Assembly (NCBI GenBank): GCA_949316235.1
Contig: OX438748.1
Span: 23,996,575-24,060,574, forward strand
Source of the DNA: Oegoconia quadripuncta
Lineage: Eukaryota; Arthropoda; Insecta; Lepidoptera; Autostichidae
DNA: 64,000 nucleotides
Direction of reading: 5' to 3'
Shown: positions 34,059 to 44,565 of the stretch, piece after piece
Layout: every line of letters starts with the position of its first letter
How positions within the stretch are numbered: position 1 is the first letter of the stretch
Translations under genes and position numbers: made by a program
Notes under the pieces: model-generated
Databases searched by the model: none
Told to the model about the DNA's origin: nothing
Seen by the model: the letters and a program-made list of their open reading frames with translations, nothing else

Positions 34059-34327
34059 TATGTGTGACTCACTATAAATCACGAGTTGAGAGACATCGGG
34101 CCCTTGGTCTTCTGACACAAAAAAAAAAATATAAAAGATTTATCCATTAGACTGGTCCACTCCTTAGGAGTTTGCCAAGTTCACTCAGCAGCTGAGCATA
34201 TGCATTCAGCGGGGCAATGGCGCTAGCGTGCTTGGTACTTTGTCTTACGGAATCGACTTGGACGGCAAATTTAATGTGAGAGTATGTTAAAAACCAGGGA
34301 GTCTAAATTTACAACAGATTCTTAACG

Positions 34328-34627
34328 ACCTATTTGGTGTAGTGGTTAGAAACTCTGCTGCTATACCAAAAGGTTGCGGGTTCGAATCCCGCTAGGGGCA
34401 TATGTTTATATGATGAATACAGACATGTGTTCCCGAGTTATGGATGTTTTTCATTTATATATGTATTTATTTACAAAAAAAAAAATTTATGTAGTATATA
34501 AACATCCACAAGTAGTATACAAGTATCCACAACACAAGCCTATAGTTGCTTAAAGTGGAACTAGATGGCGCTGTGTGTATGTCCAAAGATATTTATTATT
34601 TATTTATTATTTATTATTTATTTATTC
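34328..34627 (+). mobile_element. SINE-B copy
   Basis: Head ACCTATTTGGTGTAGTGG, B-box GGTTCGAATCCCGC, 3' block CTAGATGGCGCTGTGTGTAT, TTTA-rich tail. Confidence 0.85.
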
Positions 34628-34689
34628 TTAGCAATTGCTCTAATTATAACCAATTTTATTAGGCTGAAGCTATTTACGTGATTGTAATT

Positions 34690-34771
34690 CATTCAAAGGG
34701 CTATGTATACGCTTTTTCAATAAGGTTCCTGTTGATATACAAAGTCTTCCTTTCAATAAATTTGAAGATAT
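34690..34771 (+). mobile_element. LINE-E copy, left part (split by the gypsy element)
   Basis: Reads TATACGCTTTTTCAATAAGG to AATTTGAAGATAT; it resumes at 40,303 after the LTR element with ATAAAACAGAAACTTATTAA. The last ATAT (34,768-34,771) is the TSD. Confidence 0.8.
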
Positions 34772-34971
34772 TTTGGAGATAGTCTCTCCCATAAATAAAA
34801 GTCTTTCATGGATGATTCTTTATATTAAAATCCAAATAATCAAACATTAATTCTCTGCAGGTAAAGTTACTGTCCACTTGTTTTTAATCTCCTCCACTCT
34901 CTGGCTAGAGGCCTTTCAGTGTTGCCAGAAAACCTTGCATCAAACCGATGCGCACGAATTCGAACGCCACA
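34772..34971 (-). repeat. 3' LTR
   Basis: 200 bp. On the minus strand it begins TGTGGCGTTCGAATTCG and ends CTATCTCCAAA. Identical to the 5' LTR except at one position. Confidence 0.92.
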
Positions 34972-34980
34972 TCACCCCCC
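34972..34980 (-). other. polypurine tract
   Basis: Minus strand GGGGGGTGA lies immediately upstream of the 3' LTR. This is the expected site of plus-strand DNA priming. Confidence 0.75.
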
Positions 34981-35016
34981 TACGGAGAAACAAAAGCTAT
35001 CCTTGAAAAAGAACTA

Positions 35017-38000
35017 TTAAATATTGAACGGCTTAGTGGAACGAACCTTTCGACCCGACCTTGTGGTATAATTCTCCGGTAAAGCTGAAGAAACAGGCGT
35101 GGGAATAGAAATAGGTTGCGGAACAGGCGCCAATGGAGCACACGGAATTACTGCTGCGGGTGTAACGCTTTTTTTAGGTGGCTCCGAAGCTTGGGAAATA
35201 CGCAAATCCTTTATAAATGGTTCTTCCAAATGTGCCGGTTTAACTCGATCCACGCTTACTTCAACGTCCCTTCCTTTTATATCAAGGACGACAGTTTTGT
35301 CTCGGCGTCTGAGTATCTTAAAGGGACCAGTGTAAGGTGGGACCAACGGACGACGAACTGAATCATCGCGAAGGAAAACGTGCGTAGCAGTTGGCAGATC
35401 TTTGAAAATGAATGTAGCAGGCTGAGAGTGACGTGAAGCTGGCGTAGGTCTTAGGGCTCTCATTGAGCTGCGAAAACGCATGAGAAATTCGTGAGTATCT
35501 TCACAGTGCTCCAATTTTGAACTTTGTAAAAGTTCACCAGGCAATCGCAGTGGTTCACCGTAAAGAAGCTCAGCAGAAGAGCTCTTCAGATCCTCTTTTA
35601 AAGCGGTGCGCATTCCGAGCAACACCAGAGGCAAAGCTGTCAACCACGTGTTACCATGACACATGAGGGCCGCTTTAAGTTGGCGGTGAAGGCGTTCGAC
35701 CATGCCATTTGAACAAGGGTGATAACTGGTTGTTCTAGTACGCTTAGAAGCACAATACGACATGAGACGTCTGAACAATTCGGATTCAAATTGTCGTCCC
35801 TGATCGGTGGTGACTATACATGGTACACCATAACGTGCGATCCAACCGCTAACGAAAGTGGAAGCTACCTCCTCGGCAGTGATGCCTTTAATAGGCCATA
35901 CCTCAGGCCAACGACTAAACCTGTCAATTGCCGTAAGGCAATAGGTAAATTCATTACAAGGAGGTAAGGGGCCGATGTTATCTAGGTGGACATGTTTAAA
36001 TCTCGCCGAGGGAGTGGTAAAATGCCCAAGGGGAGCAGTTATGTGTCTGGTGACTTTAGATTTCTGACAAGATAGGCAAGTGCGAGCCCATGCACGACAA
36101 TGCTTTTGAACCAATGGCCAAACAAAGCGGTCGGCGACTAAGTGAGCGGTTCCTCGCGCACTAGGGTGGCTAAGACCATGTATCTTATCAAAAATGGCTC
36201 TTCGAAATGGTGGCGTCACATATGGACGAGGCTTTCCTGTGGACATGTCACACCAAAGCGTAACATCGGTACCAGGTATGCTCACCCGCTCAAATTGTAA
36301 GGATGATTTGGAGCGCAACTTATGAAGTTCGTTATCCACATCCTGTGATTGAGCCAACGCAGCAAAATCGTCTTCCAACGATATAGCATCGACGCGACTC
36401 ATTGCGTCCGCAACCACATTGTCGACACCTGCAACATGTACAATATCAGTAGTATACTGCGAAATGAATGATAGCTGGTTCAGTTGTGTGGGTGGAAGCT
36501 TTTCACGGCGTTGTATAAAGGCGTAAATGAGAGGCTTATGGTCCGTGTAAATAGTGCAATGTTGGACTTCTAGGATATGCCTAAACTGCTGCACGCTGTC
36601 ATATACTGCTAAAAGTTCCCTATAGTATGCCGGCCATAATACTTGATTAGCAGAAAGTTTTTTACTGAAGAAGGCAAGTGGTTGCCATTCATTATTTACT
36701 TTTTGCTGCAGGCACGCTCCAATTTGTTGACAGGAGGCGTCAGTAAAGAGGCCGAGTGGTGCGTCACTTCTTGGATGGGCTAATAGAGTTGCAGTAGCAA
36801 GGTTGGACTTACAATCCTCGAAACACTGTACCAAAAGAGGCGTCCATGGAAATGGTTGGGCACCTTTTCCTTTAGAAGCAGTAACCGCCTCGATGAGTGG
36901 CGCTTGTAACTCTGCGGCTCGGGGCAAAAATCTACGGTAATAGTTGATCATACCCATAAACCGACGTACACCCTTGATGGTAGTGGGTTGCGGAAAGTCA
37001 CGCAAGGCCTGAATGCGATCAGCAGGAGGGCGCGTTCCAGCAGCGCTTATGTGGCAGCCCAGGAACACTACCTCGTCAACACCAAGTTTGCACTTGGCAG
37101 GGTTGACTACCACACCGAAATCTTTTAAGCGTTGAAAAAGGATACGTAAGTGCTGTGCGTGGTGCGTGGCGTCGCTGGAGTACACTAACAAATCATCAAC
37201 ATACGCGTAGCAAAAATCTAAGTCGCGCACAACCTCATCAATAAACCGCTGAAAGGTCTGTCCAGCATTTCGCAAACCAAAGTTCATGAAAGGAAATTCA
37301 TATAATCCGAAGGGCGTCGTTATGGCAGTTTTTGGAATATCGCGCTTAGAAACCGGTATTTGTTGGTAAGCTTTAACTAAGTCTATGGTGCTGAATATGG
37401 TGCAACCTGAAATGTTTTGGTTAAAATCACCAATGTGCCGAACAGGGTAGCGGTCCGGGACGGTTCGAGCATTTAAGGCGCGATAATCACCGCATGGACG
37501 CCAGGTGCCGTCCGGTTTGGGTACCATATGTAGTGGTGAGGACCATGAGCTGCTGGATGGCCTGGATGTTCCATTCTGGATCATGTTACTGAATTCTTTT
37601 TTGGCAGCTGTTAGTTTTTGAGGACCCAGTCGGCGAGGTCGATTGGACACTGGAGGACCATCAGTGGTGATGATGTGATGGACTGTGCTATGCTTAATAT
37701 CCCTGATTACGCCTGGGGGGCGTGTAATTTCCGGGAATTCTGCAAGTAAGCGATAAAAAGGAGAGGCATTCTGGTCAGTAAGAGCTTTTATTCCAACGTG
37801 ATTGCTGGATGCTAACGAAGCCTTACAAAATGCCCCAGTTTTAGCGTCCAAGAGCCTCTTCCCCCCACAGTCTGGCAGCAGGTTGTAATAAGCTAGGAAG
37901 TCGGAACCTATGATAGCTGTGCTAACGTCTGCAATGACAAAATCCCAGTGAAAATCTTTACGAAGACCTAAGTTCAAATGTAGTTGAACTGTACCGAAGG

Positions 38001-38232
38001 TTCTAATTTGGCTACCATTAGCAGCATGTAGAACATAGTCGGTAGGAGTCGATCGCCGAGAGTGAAGCCAACGACGTGGGTAACAACACAAATCAGATCC
38101 TGTATCGATCAAAAAATGGCGTTGAGTAACTCTTTCTCTAATAAACAGTCGGCGACTAATCGAAGGACAGCCAGCTGCCGACACTACAGACTGCCCTTTG
38201 AGTTTTCCGGAGGTACATCCGGCCATGCACAT
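35017..38232 (-). CDS. pol: gypsy pol polyprotein (protease-RT-RNase H-integrase)
   Basis: 1,071 codons, uninterrupted. The retroviral-type protease active site is LIDTGSD at residues 41-47. RT has the catalytic YVDD at 344-347 (context [13 protein letters not shown]). RNase H has FTDAS (D498), Glu in REL near 539 and YTDHKP (D564). The integrase N-terminal zinc site has H685/H689 and C719/C722, followed by catalytic D751 (HLDNIGP), D810 (TTDQG) and E846 (MVERLH), a D,D-35-E spacing. A short C-terminal tail follows. It is expected as a Gag-Pol product by -1 frameshifting just before the gag stop: an upstream in-frame stop lies just before the first ATG, so an independent start is less likely. 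All catalytic residues seen are intact. Confidence 0.95.
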   Translation of the reverse strand: MCMAGCTSGKLKGQSVVSAAGCPSISRRLFIRERVTQRHFLIDTGSDLCCYPRRWLHSRRSTPTDYVLHAANGSQIRTFGTVQLHLNLGLRKDFHWDFVIADVSTAIIGSDFLAYYNLLPDCGGKRLLDAKTGAFCKASLASSNHVGIKALTDQNASPFYRLLAEFPEITRPPGVIRDIKHSTVHHIITTDGPPVSNRPRRLGPQKLTAAKKEFSNMIQNGTSRPSSSSWSSPLHMVPKPDGTWRPCGDYRALNARTVPDRYPVRHIGDFNQNISGCTIFSTIDLVKAYQQIPVSKRDIPKTAITTPFGLYEFPFMNFGLRNAGQTFQRFIDEVVRDLDFCYAYVDDLLVYSSDATHHAQHLRILFQRLKDFGVVVNPAKCKLGVDEVVFLGCHISAAGTRPPADRIQALRDFPQPTTIKGVRRFMGMINYYRRFLPRAAELQAPLIEAVTASKGKGAQPFPWTPLLVQCFEDCKSNLATATLLAHPRSDAPLGLFTDASCQQIGACLQQKVNNEWQPLAFFSKKLSANQVLWPAYYRELLAVYDSVQQFRHILEVQHCTIYTDHKPLIYAFIQRREKLPPTQLNQLSFISQYTTDIVHVAGVDNVVADAMSRVDAISLEDDFAALAQSQDVDNELHKLRSKSSLQFERVSIPGTDVTLWCDMSTGKPRPYVTPPFRRAIFDKIHGLSHPSARGTAHLVADRFVWPLVQKHCRAWARTCLSCQKSKVTRHITAPLGHFTTPSARFKHVHLDNIGPLPPCNEFTYCLTAIDRFSRWPEVWPIKGITAEEVASTFVSGWIARYGVPCIVTTDQGRQFESELFRRLMSYCASKRTRTTSYHPCSNGMVERLHRQLKAALMCHGNTWLTALPLVLLGMRTALKEDLKSSSAELLYGEPLRLPGELLQSSKLEHCEDTHEFLMRFRSSMRALRPTPASRHSQPATFIFKDLPTATHVFLRDDSVRRPLVPPYTGPFKILRRRDKTVVLDIKGRDVEVSVDRVKPAHLEEPFIKDLRISQASEPPKKSVTPAAVIPCAPLAPVPQPISIPTPVSSALPENYTTRSGRKVRSTKPFNI

Positions 38233-39083
38233 GGTTTAATGCACTTAGAAGCCTTATTCTTGTATTTGTTGTGATACCAACATACCTTAGAGGATGGCGA
38301 CTGTTTTCCCTTGGGGTCAGAACGGGGACCTGGGGTGCCTCTGCCTTGGCGGCGACGGTCAGTGAGGGCATCGACCTGTTGTGTCAGTTCTTCTAGGCGT
38401 GCGGTAAAATCAGAAGGTGCGGCAGCGAAAACTGCTTGAGGTAAGGGTGCTGAAATTCCAGGTGACACGTCCAGAATTTTATCAGCAACGGTTGCAATCT
38501 TATCGAGAGGTAAATCACTCTGAGCAGCCAAGATTGCTTGCACATGTTGAGGAAGGCGGCGCATCCATAACTGCTTTAAAAAATTTTCGTCTGTTAGAGT
38601 GCTGCCGGCGATTGAGCGTAAATGCCGAAGCAATTGCGATGGACGGCGGTCGCCTAACTCCTCATCACTGACAAGTTGACGCACTCGTTGCTCCTCAGAT
38701 ACAGATAAGCGACGTATTAGCTCTGACTTTAGTTTTTTATACCGGTCCTTGGACGGTGGGAGGGTGATGATGTCATCCACCTCACGCATAGTACGAGTGT
38801 CAAGCTGTGCAACAACATAGTTATATTTAGTTTGGTCTGCAGAAATACCGGATATATCAAATTGTGACTCAACCTGAGCAAACCAGATGTCAGGTCGATC
38901 AGTCCAGAACTCTGGAAGTTTCACTGAAACTTTGCAAACTGAGAAACCCGATTCTACCGAGGGTAAGGGGGGGCATGTGGCATTAGCGGCTTGAGTATTA
39001 GCTTGTTTTAAAGATTCAAGCTCAGCAGCCAAGTTGGCATTTTGTTGTTGCAAGGCATTCAAGCGTACCTCTAACTCCTCCAT
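38184..39083 (-). CDS. gag: gypsy gag (capsid/nucleocapsid)
   Basis: 299 codons from the ATG at 39,083; the frame is open 16 codons further upstream, without another ATG. The N-terminus is a coiled-coil-like Leu/Gln-rich helix ([20 protein letters not shown]). A capsid-like central part contains [11 protein letters not shown], typical of insect gypsy Gag. The C-terminus has a CHCC-type knuckle, C-x2-H-x9-C-x3-C (CWYH..KCIKPC), instead of the usual CCHC. It binds genomic RNA and assembles the particle. The last 49 bases overlap pol in the -1 frame. Confidence 0.9.
   Translation of the reverse strand: MEELEVRLNALQQQNANLAAELESLKQANTQAANATCPPLPSVESGFSVCKVSVKLPEFWTDRPDIWFAQVESQFDISGISADQTKYNYVVAQLDTRTMREVDDIITLPPSKDRYKKLKSELIRRLSVSEEQRVRQLVSDEELGDRRPSQLLRHLRSIAGSTLTDENFLKQLWMRRLPQHVQAILAAQSDLPLDKIATVADKILDVSPGISAPLPQAVFAAAPSDFTARLEELTQQVDALTDRRRQGRGTPGPRSDPKGKQSPSSKVCWYHNKYKNKASKCIKPCAWPDVPPENSKGSL
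38193..38199 (-). other. candidate -1 frameshift site (AAAGGGC)
   Basis: In gag frame the bases are A AAG GGC, which fits the X XXY YYZ heptamer rule. It lies seven bases upstream of the gag TAG (38,184-38,186), and a -1 slip there enters the open pol frame. I did not see an obvious downstream pseudoknot by eye. Confidence 0.55.
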
Positions 39084-39131
39084 TTTAAATACAAGAAATT
39101 TAAATAAAACACAATAAAAATAATAAAACAA

Positions 39132-40082
39132 AATGTTACAATAACAAATAATGTTAGTTAACCCGATGGCAAACAGCTAGCAATTATGGGTTATACTAGA
39201 TAATATTTACAACACAACAAAAATGACACACAAACAAGATGTAATTTAAAAAAATATTAAATATTAATTAATGGTCAGTTAAATTGCAATTAGCAGTCAT
39301 ATTTTGGCAATGAAATACATAAAATAGTTTCCAGCTATGGTTAGCAAAACTCTGTTTACACTTAGTAGTATTTATTTAGTACATAATCAAACACTTGTTG
39401 CTGTTCAATTTCTAAATAATCTTTTACCGCTACCTAAGCAACAATTTGTACAACACTATGATAAAGTTCAGTCCCTGGTGAATGATAGTAGTGGTTAGTT
39501 AAGTTATAAAATAGCTTATATTATGCACCAACACTTGAGTTAATAGATGGATGGCTCGCTTACCAGATTATCCGTCACCATTATTGTTAGTTTACCATAG
39601 AAACGTGGATAACTTGAGAGTTACACCCAGCACAGTAGTATGCTAGTACTATTATTTATTGTGTGACAGTAGTAGAATAGATATGAAAGGCCACATGCAA
39701 TGTTCCATGTATGCAGGCTAATGCAATACACTATAGGTGATGACATGCCACACAAAGCGACGTGCTAATGGTACTCTGGGCGGGTTATAGGCGAGCAGAC
39801 TTGCTGAGAGCGTGCCAGCTAAGCACCCAGTAGGTATTCACACACGGCGGCAGTAACGGGAGCAAGACGCGCGCAGTATATGGTAGGTACATGCGCGTGC
39901 GCCAAATGCGTCAGGAATGCCAATGCACGCAGAATGAATTCGTAGCACACGTGTAGCGTGTCCAGCATGCGGGCAAGGTTTCAGTATTATAGCAGCAAAA
40001 GGTATGTGTCGAGTTGTCGAAGAAAATCTAGCGACGATGTTGAAAAGTGACACAGGTAGTAGCACTGCAAATTGTAGTTTTT
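39132..40082. other. gypsy 5' leader (non-coding)
   Basis: Untranslated leader between the primer-binding site and gag. The 93-codon minus frame at 39,838-40,119 runs into the LTR and shows no domain. The leader is about 1 kb, long for a small gypsy element. Confidence 0.6.
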
Positions 40083-40097
40083 CACTCGAGGTCACCA
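40083..40097 (-). other. primer-binding site, tRNA-Trp-like
   Basis: Minus strand TGGTGACCTCGAGTG lies one base after the 5' LTR. It matches the complement of the conserved tRNA-Trp 3' end (TGGTGACCCCGACGTG) except for one substitution and one missing base. Confidence 0.65.
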
Positions 40098-40098
40098 C

Positions 40099-40298
40099 TT
40101 TAGAGATAGTCTCTCCCATAAATAAAAGTCTTTCATGGATGATTCTTTATATTAAAATCCAAATAATCAAACATTAATTCTCTGCAGGTAAAGTTACTGT
40201 CCACTTGTTTTTAATCTCCTCCACTCTCTGGCTAGAGGCCTTTCAGTGTTGCCAGAAAACCTTGCATCAAACCGATGCGCACGAATTCGAACGCCACA
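40099..40298 (-). repeat. 5' LTR
   Basis: 200 bp. The minus strand starts TGTGGCGTTCG; it would carry the element's promoter. Confidence 0.92.
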
Positions 40299-40585
40299 AT
40301 ATATAAAACAGAAACTTATTAAGAAAGCATATTATTATTATAAAATATCAGATTATTTAGATGATAAACATCCATGGCCATAACCAGCCCGTTCGCATAA
40401 CCCAGGCTATTTCACAATTAATAATGAAATATTATTCTGCCTTTGCCTAATATAAAACCTTTTTTTTTAAAAGCAAGCTTGTTCTTCTCAGGGGAAAATT
40501 GCCTTTTGAACAAGCAGTAGCTTTAGAAATGTAAAATCTGACTATTTTAAGTGTACCCTTTTCTACCTCGTCGTTGTATACAAAT
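40299..40585 (+). mobile_element. LINE-E copy, right part
   Basis: Continuation of 34,690-34,771 after the gypsy insertion: the end of the RT ORF, GATGATAAACATCCATGGCC, then the 3' UTR to TTTTAAGTGTACCC. Confidence 0.8.
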
Positions 40586-40940
40586 ATAAATGCAAACGCA
40601 GAATATTGCAAATTGGACTTACGCCATTAGACACACGGAACAGTTTTTTAGCGGCGCAGGAAATACAATTTCCTTTACAATAATGTAATGTTTACTTACT
40701 TCGATTAGTATTCTTGAGTCGAAAGGTCAAGACTATTCTCGAGGGCTCTCTATTAGACTGTTTGAAGACAAGGAAATTAATGTTATTTTTTGGAAATAAT
40801 ACACAAAAATAATTATTTCGGGAGCTGAAACCACGGCACTGGTTTTGATGCAGGCCCAATCTTGTATTAATTTAATCCCAATCCCAACTTATAATATAAA
40901 TGAGAAAGTTTACGTGTGTATATCTGGATGTATGTATGTA

Positions 40941-41228
40941 TATAGGCTATTATAAAATTTCTGACTATCTGGATGATAAGAATGCGTGGACATGAACCGC
41001 TCGGCAATATCCAGTATATTCTATTCTTATTTTTCTTTGTCGAATCATAAATTTAACAATTATTCCAAATTGTATTGACTTATTTAAAAAGAGCAACCCC
41101 TGAGTTTCTTGCTCGTTCTTCTCTGGGGAGACTGCCTAGTGAATGAGCGATAACTGTATGTCACGACGATTTCAAATGTTATTCTTATAGCTTACGAAAT
41201 ATAACATTTTTGATTTTGATTTTTGATT
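40941..41228 (+). mobile_element. LINE-E-related 3' end
   Basis: Closest to the 2930-3315 copy (shared TTCTGACTATCTGGATGATAAG). 3' UTR with GAGTTTCTTGCTCGTTCTTC; ends TTTTTGATTTTGATTTTTGA. Confidence 0.7.
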
Positions 41229-41232
41229 TTAT

Positions 41233-41372
41233 GACAGAAACACATACAAAAATATTCGACGCAACAATCATTCTGCTTGGTGTTATTCTTACAAAATGTA
41301 GCCTTATTTCACAGTAATAAAAACAAAAATTAAGTACAACTGTTACGTCTTATAATAGAGTTGTACGAGTAT
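41233..41372 (+). repeat. Interspersed repeat O, copy 2
   Basis: Matches 10,665-10,815 at about 90% by eye, from GAAACACATACAAAAATATT to CTTATAATAGAGTTGTACG. Confidence 0.65.
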
Positions 41373-41454
41373 ATGTATGTATGTTTGTTACCTCTTCACG
41401 CCTACACCGTTTGACGGATTTGGATGAATTTTGGTTGGTAGACAGATTAGGACC
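41372..41454 (+). repeat. host repeat, left part (split)
   Basis: TTACCTCTTCACGCCTACACC to AGACAGATTAGGACC; it continues at 42,675-42,765, ending GAAGTCGCGGGCGGAAAGCT. This is a common insect retroelement tail into which the GC-rich element inserted. Confidence 0.65.
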
Positions 41455-42659
41455 TTTTTTTTTTTTTTTTTTTTTACCAGGAGAAACGCTCATGCTTATC
41501 CGCCCTCCTCGGGGGAGGGGGGCGGATTATGTCGGACTCCGGCACGGAAGGTGCCGGCCTACCGACTAAAAACTCCTGGGTGTTCCCTCGCGCGCGCCGT
41601 TGACGGCGTGGCCACGGGTACCATCTGGTATTCGTCCGCAGCCACGCCAGCGCGGTGCCCGCCGCCAGGGCAAAAGCGGCGGCAGGCCCACCTCTGGGCT
41701 GGAGCAGGGAGGAATCGCCTGGTCCAGCCACCTCTAGAAGGCGCGCGGAAAACACCGCGCGCGCCTTCTCGCGGGGCCTATGTGTGGGCGGTGATCCCCC
41801 CGGATCGCCACCCACGGCCCCGCAGGGTAGGGGGGGCAGAGGATCGCCTATCAGTAAAGATAAGCTCTCCTCCGTGCCCCCCGTGCGGCTGCATTTCCCC
41901 TCGCTCCGCGAGGCCTCTGCGAGTGACCGACCTCGCAGAGGTTTCCACGCCTCGCAGAGAGAGAGGACCGCTTTCCACGGCCCCTCCTTGGCGTCCGCAG
42001 CTCAAACCTGGCTGCGGGCGGCAAAGAGTGGCCGTCCCGCACGGCTACGACCTCTCAACAGAGAGGTCGTCCCCTATTCCTCAGGGAGCGCCGCTTCCTC
42101 GCCGCAGCCCGCTGTGGTGGAATTCGCCCTCCACCATCCCTCGTCGTTCCACTCCCGAAAACGAATTTCGGGAGTAGGACGACGAGGGCATTTCGGCGCC
42201 GAGGCGGGCCTCGGAGCCGAAACTTGGGCTGGTTTTTTATAGAGGTTTTCCTTCCTCGCGGTCCGGGCGGTTAAGCCAAGACCCTCGGTCCCGGACTGCA
42301 GCTGAAAGCCGCGGTCCCGGATTACGAGCCCGGCGGTGGCAAGGGGTAGGAGGTTCCCCCTAACCTCCTCCCCAGGCCTGCTCGGCGGCAGTGCGAGTGC
42401 ACACCGAGCCCACCCTTACTCCCCCGCTAGGAGGGGAGCGTCTCCTGCTCCATCCGCAGTGCCCTCTGCTAAACCAGAGGGACACGCGGAGGAGCCCACC
42501 CCGTCCGACTATAAGCCATCGGTCAACAAGAACCCTTAAAGGGAAGTTGTTGACCGATGCCCAGGGTGCACCGGCCCAACGACTACCGTTCCCCCCAGAC
42601 GTATCCAGGGGGACAAGTAGCCATCAGGCACACGAGGAGGTTGTCTGACATCGCACCCC
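41455..42659 (-). mobile_element. GC-rich, hairpin-rich poly(A) retroelement, 1.2 kb
   Basis: Bounded by a 15-bp perfect TSD (AGACAGATTAGGACC at 41,440-41,454 and 42,660-42,674), with a poly(T) run next to the left TSD. It is therefore a poly(A)-tailed retroposed RNA in minus orientation. It is strikingly GC-rich against AT-rich flanks. Strong hairpins: 42,138-42,188 (23-bp arms), 42,191-42,222 (14), 42,517-42,559 (13), 42,047-42,070 (10) and 41,736-41,769 (about 13). The last minus-strand frame ends with RPAPSVPESDIIRPPPPRR and a stop just before the poly(A), perhaps the very end of a LINE ORF. ORFs of up to 248 codons on either strand look like GC-rich chance frames. It could be an internally deleted LINE or a large non-autonomous element. 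Confidence 0.8.
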
Positions 42660-42674
42660 AGACAGATTAGGACC

Positions 42675-42770
42675 TGGATTAACATATACGCAAATTTTTT
42701 TTTGCTGAACCGATTTTAATGAAATCTTCTACGCGTACGAAGTCGCGGGCGGAAAGCTAGTTTTACATAA
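42675..42770 (+). repeat. host repeat, right part
   Basis: Continuation of 41,372-41,454: GCTGAACCGATTTTAATGAA, then GTCGCGGGCGGAAAGCTAG. Confidence 0.65.
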
Positions 42771-42924
42771 TAATAGATTTTCTCTCTAACAGAGCGTGGA
42801 AGGCCTGTTTCAGTCTTCAGTGTTTCAAAACATTTCTCAGTCTTTAGTTATCCGTATTCAACAAGAAACCCTTATACTATCGTCATGTCTGTTTGTCTGT
42901 TTGTCCGAGGCTTAGCTCAGACGC

Positions 42925-43071
42925 TCATACGCCCGTATTAATAAACCGTTTTCAAGATTGAGAATAGTTATTATTATTAAATTCTTTATTGCACACAAAA
43001 ATAAAAATATAAAGTCTATATAAAATATAAAGTCAAAAATAAAGAGTAGTTTTGTGACTGGTCTCAAGTAA
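42925..43071. mobile_element. MITE-K piece with an insertion
   Basis: GCCCGTATTAATAAACCGTT and CAAGATTGAGAATAG at the left and GTGACTGGTCTCAAGTAAA at the right match MITE-K. Between them lies a LINE-L-like tail (TTCTTTATTGCACAC) in minus orientation. Confidence 0.4.
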
Positions 43072-43105
43072 ATGTGCGAATCCCGCTAGGGGCATCTGTT
43101 TATAT
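43072..43105 (+). mobile_element. SINE-B copy, left part (split by the Sola-like element)
   Basis: GCGAATCCCGCTAGGGGCAT then CTGTTTATAT; it resumes at 50,516 with ATATGATGAATACGGACATG. ATAT at 43,102-43,105 is the TSD. The intact 34.3-kb SINE-B reads GTTTATATGATGAATAC, showing the empty site. Confidence 0.85.
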
Positions 43106-43143
43106 CGACGGGTTCCGGGCTATTTGTATTAACCGCCATTTTT
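43106..43143 (+). repeat. left terminal inverted repeat
   Basis: CGACGGGTTCCGGGCTATTT continuing TGTATTAACCGCCATTTTT. Bases 43,118-43,137 carry the same core as the subterminal arrays. Confidence 0.92.
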
Positions 43144-43357
43144 GAAACTTCACACCAGAGCAGTTTAAAGTTTCGATTTTCAGAAAAAAAATCATAACTT
43201 TAGCAAATCGCATTATTTTTTCAAAGCAAAGGAAATTTCTGTTTCTGTTACACATTATTCATATTTTGATTAATGTTTTTTTCTGATATTCCTATTTTTA
43301 ACGAAAATAAATGTCGATTAATACAAAATGACCCACATTTTCCTTTTTTTTGTTCCA

Positions 43358-43685
43358 GGCTAAATGACTTAACCGCCTAGGTTTATTAATATATGTTCCA
43401 AGCTACTTGACTTAACCGCCTAAGTTTATTACTACATGTTCCAAGCTACTTGACATAACCGCCTAGGTTTATTAATACATGTTCCAAGCTACTTGACCCA
43501 ACCGCCTAGGTTTATTAATACATGTTCCAAGCTACTTGACTTAAGTACCTAGGATTGCAAATAATAGCTCTAAGCTAAATGCTTTAACCAATGAGTTGGT
43601 CATATTTCAAACCTAAGCTAATTGATTTAAATACCATATCTCAAACTCATTGATGTATGGCTAATTAGTTTATGTGACTTATTTC
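43358..43685 (+). repeat. left subterminal array, 43-bp period, 8 units
   Basis: Core of the form (A/G)GCTA..TG..TTAACCGCC starts at 43,358, 43,401, 43,444, 43,487, 43,530, 43,573, 43,616 and 43,659, an exact 43-bp step with no indel over eight units. The first four cores are nearly identical (for example AGCTACTTGACTTAACCGCC) and the last four decay. Between cores lies TAGGTTTATTAATACATGTT. Likely arrayed transposase-binding sites. Confidence 0.92.
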
Positions 43686-43699
43686 TTTTTTTTAAATTG

Positions 43700-44500
43700 T
43701 TTGCAATCATACTAAAATAATAAGGTGTGCAGAAATTGACGGCTAAAACATTGATTAATTAAAAGGTACGTTGAAATAATAGGGGGTTTCACCTATCTTG
43801 TTAATTAATATGAAATGAAAAATAAAACATAGGTAATAAATTGTTCAAAAATAAGTTTTTTATTTAAACTAACAATTACCTAGAAACAGCAATAACTTTT
43901 TAGCTTACTAAGGTAACAACTAAGAAATTATCACGTCATATTTTTAGGAATCACAAGTTAAACAGCCTTTTTATTAGATAATTGGTAAACAGTCTTTTCC
44001 CTGAAATTATAATTCTAATTATTTGAGATAATATTGCAGTTACTCATTCTTCTTTATTGTTAATCTTTAACATTTAGAACTGTTCCTATCCTAATTCTAA
44101 ACAAGTTAAAGAAAAATCTCTTCAATAACTTTCAAAATCAAAAACATCATTCGTGATAAAACAAAAAAAATAAAACATTTTCAAACTTCTCATAGGTACT
44201 TATTATAGAAACCATACTTAGGAACTATCAGCAGCACATCAAGCTACCTCTTTAAGAAATCAACCTGTACTGGTTTTTCATAAAATATAAACTGTATGAC
44301 ATTTCTGTTTGAATTGATCCCTTAAAGGGGTAGGTTGATGTGCTGCTGACAGTATAACTTCAATAACAAAAATAAATCTTCTATTACAAATTATAAAATG
44401 TAGTTCCCGTACAAATACAAAAACATTCTTATTATAATCAAAATTATAAAAAATTAACATCTTAATTAAAATTTAACCAATCTTTTCCTTCTTACTTTCT
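43700..44500. other. 3' non-coding region of the transposon
   Basis: AT-rich, no ORF with support. A poly(A) signal lies at 44,502-44,507. A long imperfect inverted repeat is visible at 44,221-44,350 (GCAGCACATCAAGCTACCTC versus GGTAGGTTGATGTGCTGCTG). Confidence 0.5.
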
Positions 44501-44501
44501 A

Positions 44502-44507
44502 TTTATT
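44502..44507 (-). terminator. poly(A) signal (AATAAA)
   Basis: AATAAA on the minus strand, about 60 bases after the transposase stop codon. Confidence 0.55.
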
Positions 44508-44565
44508 TTTCTTCTTCTTTATACTTAATCAATCTCTTATTTTTTCTAGTCAGTTCAGTTCTTTT

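Larger units (their letters stand above)
34772..40298 (-). mobile_element. Ty3/gypsy LTR retrotransposon, CsRn1-like, structurally complete
   Basis: A 5,527-bp element on the minus strand, in the order 5' LTR (40,099-40,298), PBS, gag, pol, polypurine tract, 3' LTR (34,772-34,971). The LTRs are 200 bp and differ only at one base by eye (34,775 versus 40,102), which implies a recent insertion. The TSD is ATAT (34,768-34,771 and 40,299-40,302). gag and pol are open with no premature stop, and pol lies in the -1 frame of gag. No env ORF is present. The CHCC gag knuckle and tRNA-Trp-like primer site match what is known of the CsRn1 clade; the clade call is inference. Because it is recent and intact, mobility is possible. 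Confidence 0.92.

Noticed and set aside
35017..38671. Plus-strand ORFs of 70-84 codons across the gypsy coding region
   Set aside because: They are antisense shadows of gag and pol.
34772..40298. Errantivirus (gypsy with env)
   Set aside because: No third ORF between the end of pol and the 3' LTR; only about 45 bases separate the pol stop from the LTR.
41431..42242. Long plus-strand ORFs (248 and 195 codons)
   Set aside because: They lie antisense in a GC-rich poly(A)-tailed retroelement, start in its poly(T) and overlap in several frames; low stop density follows from composition.
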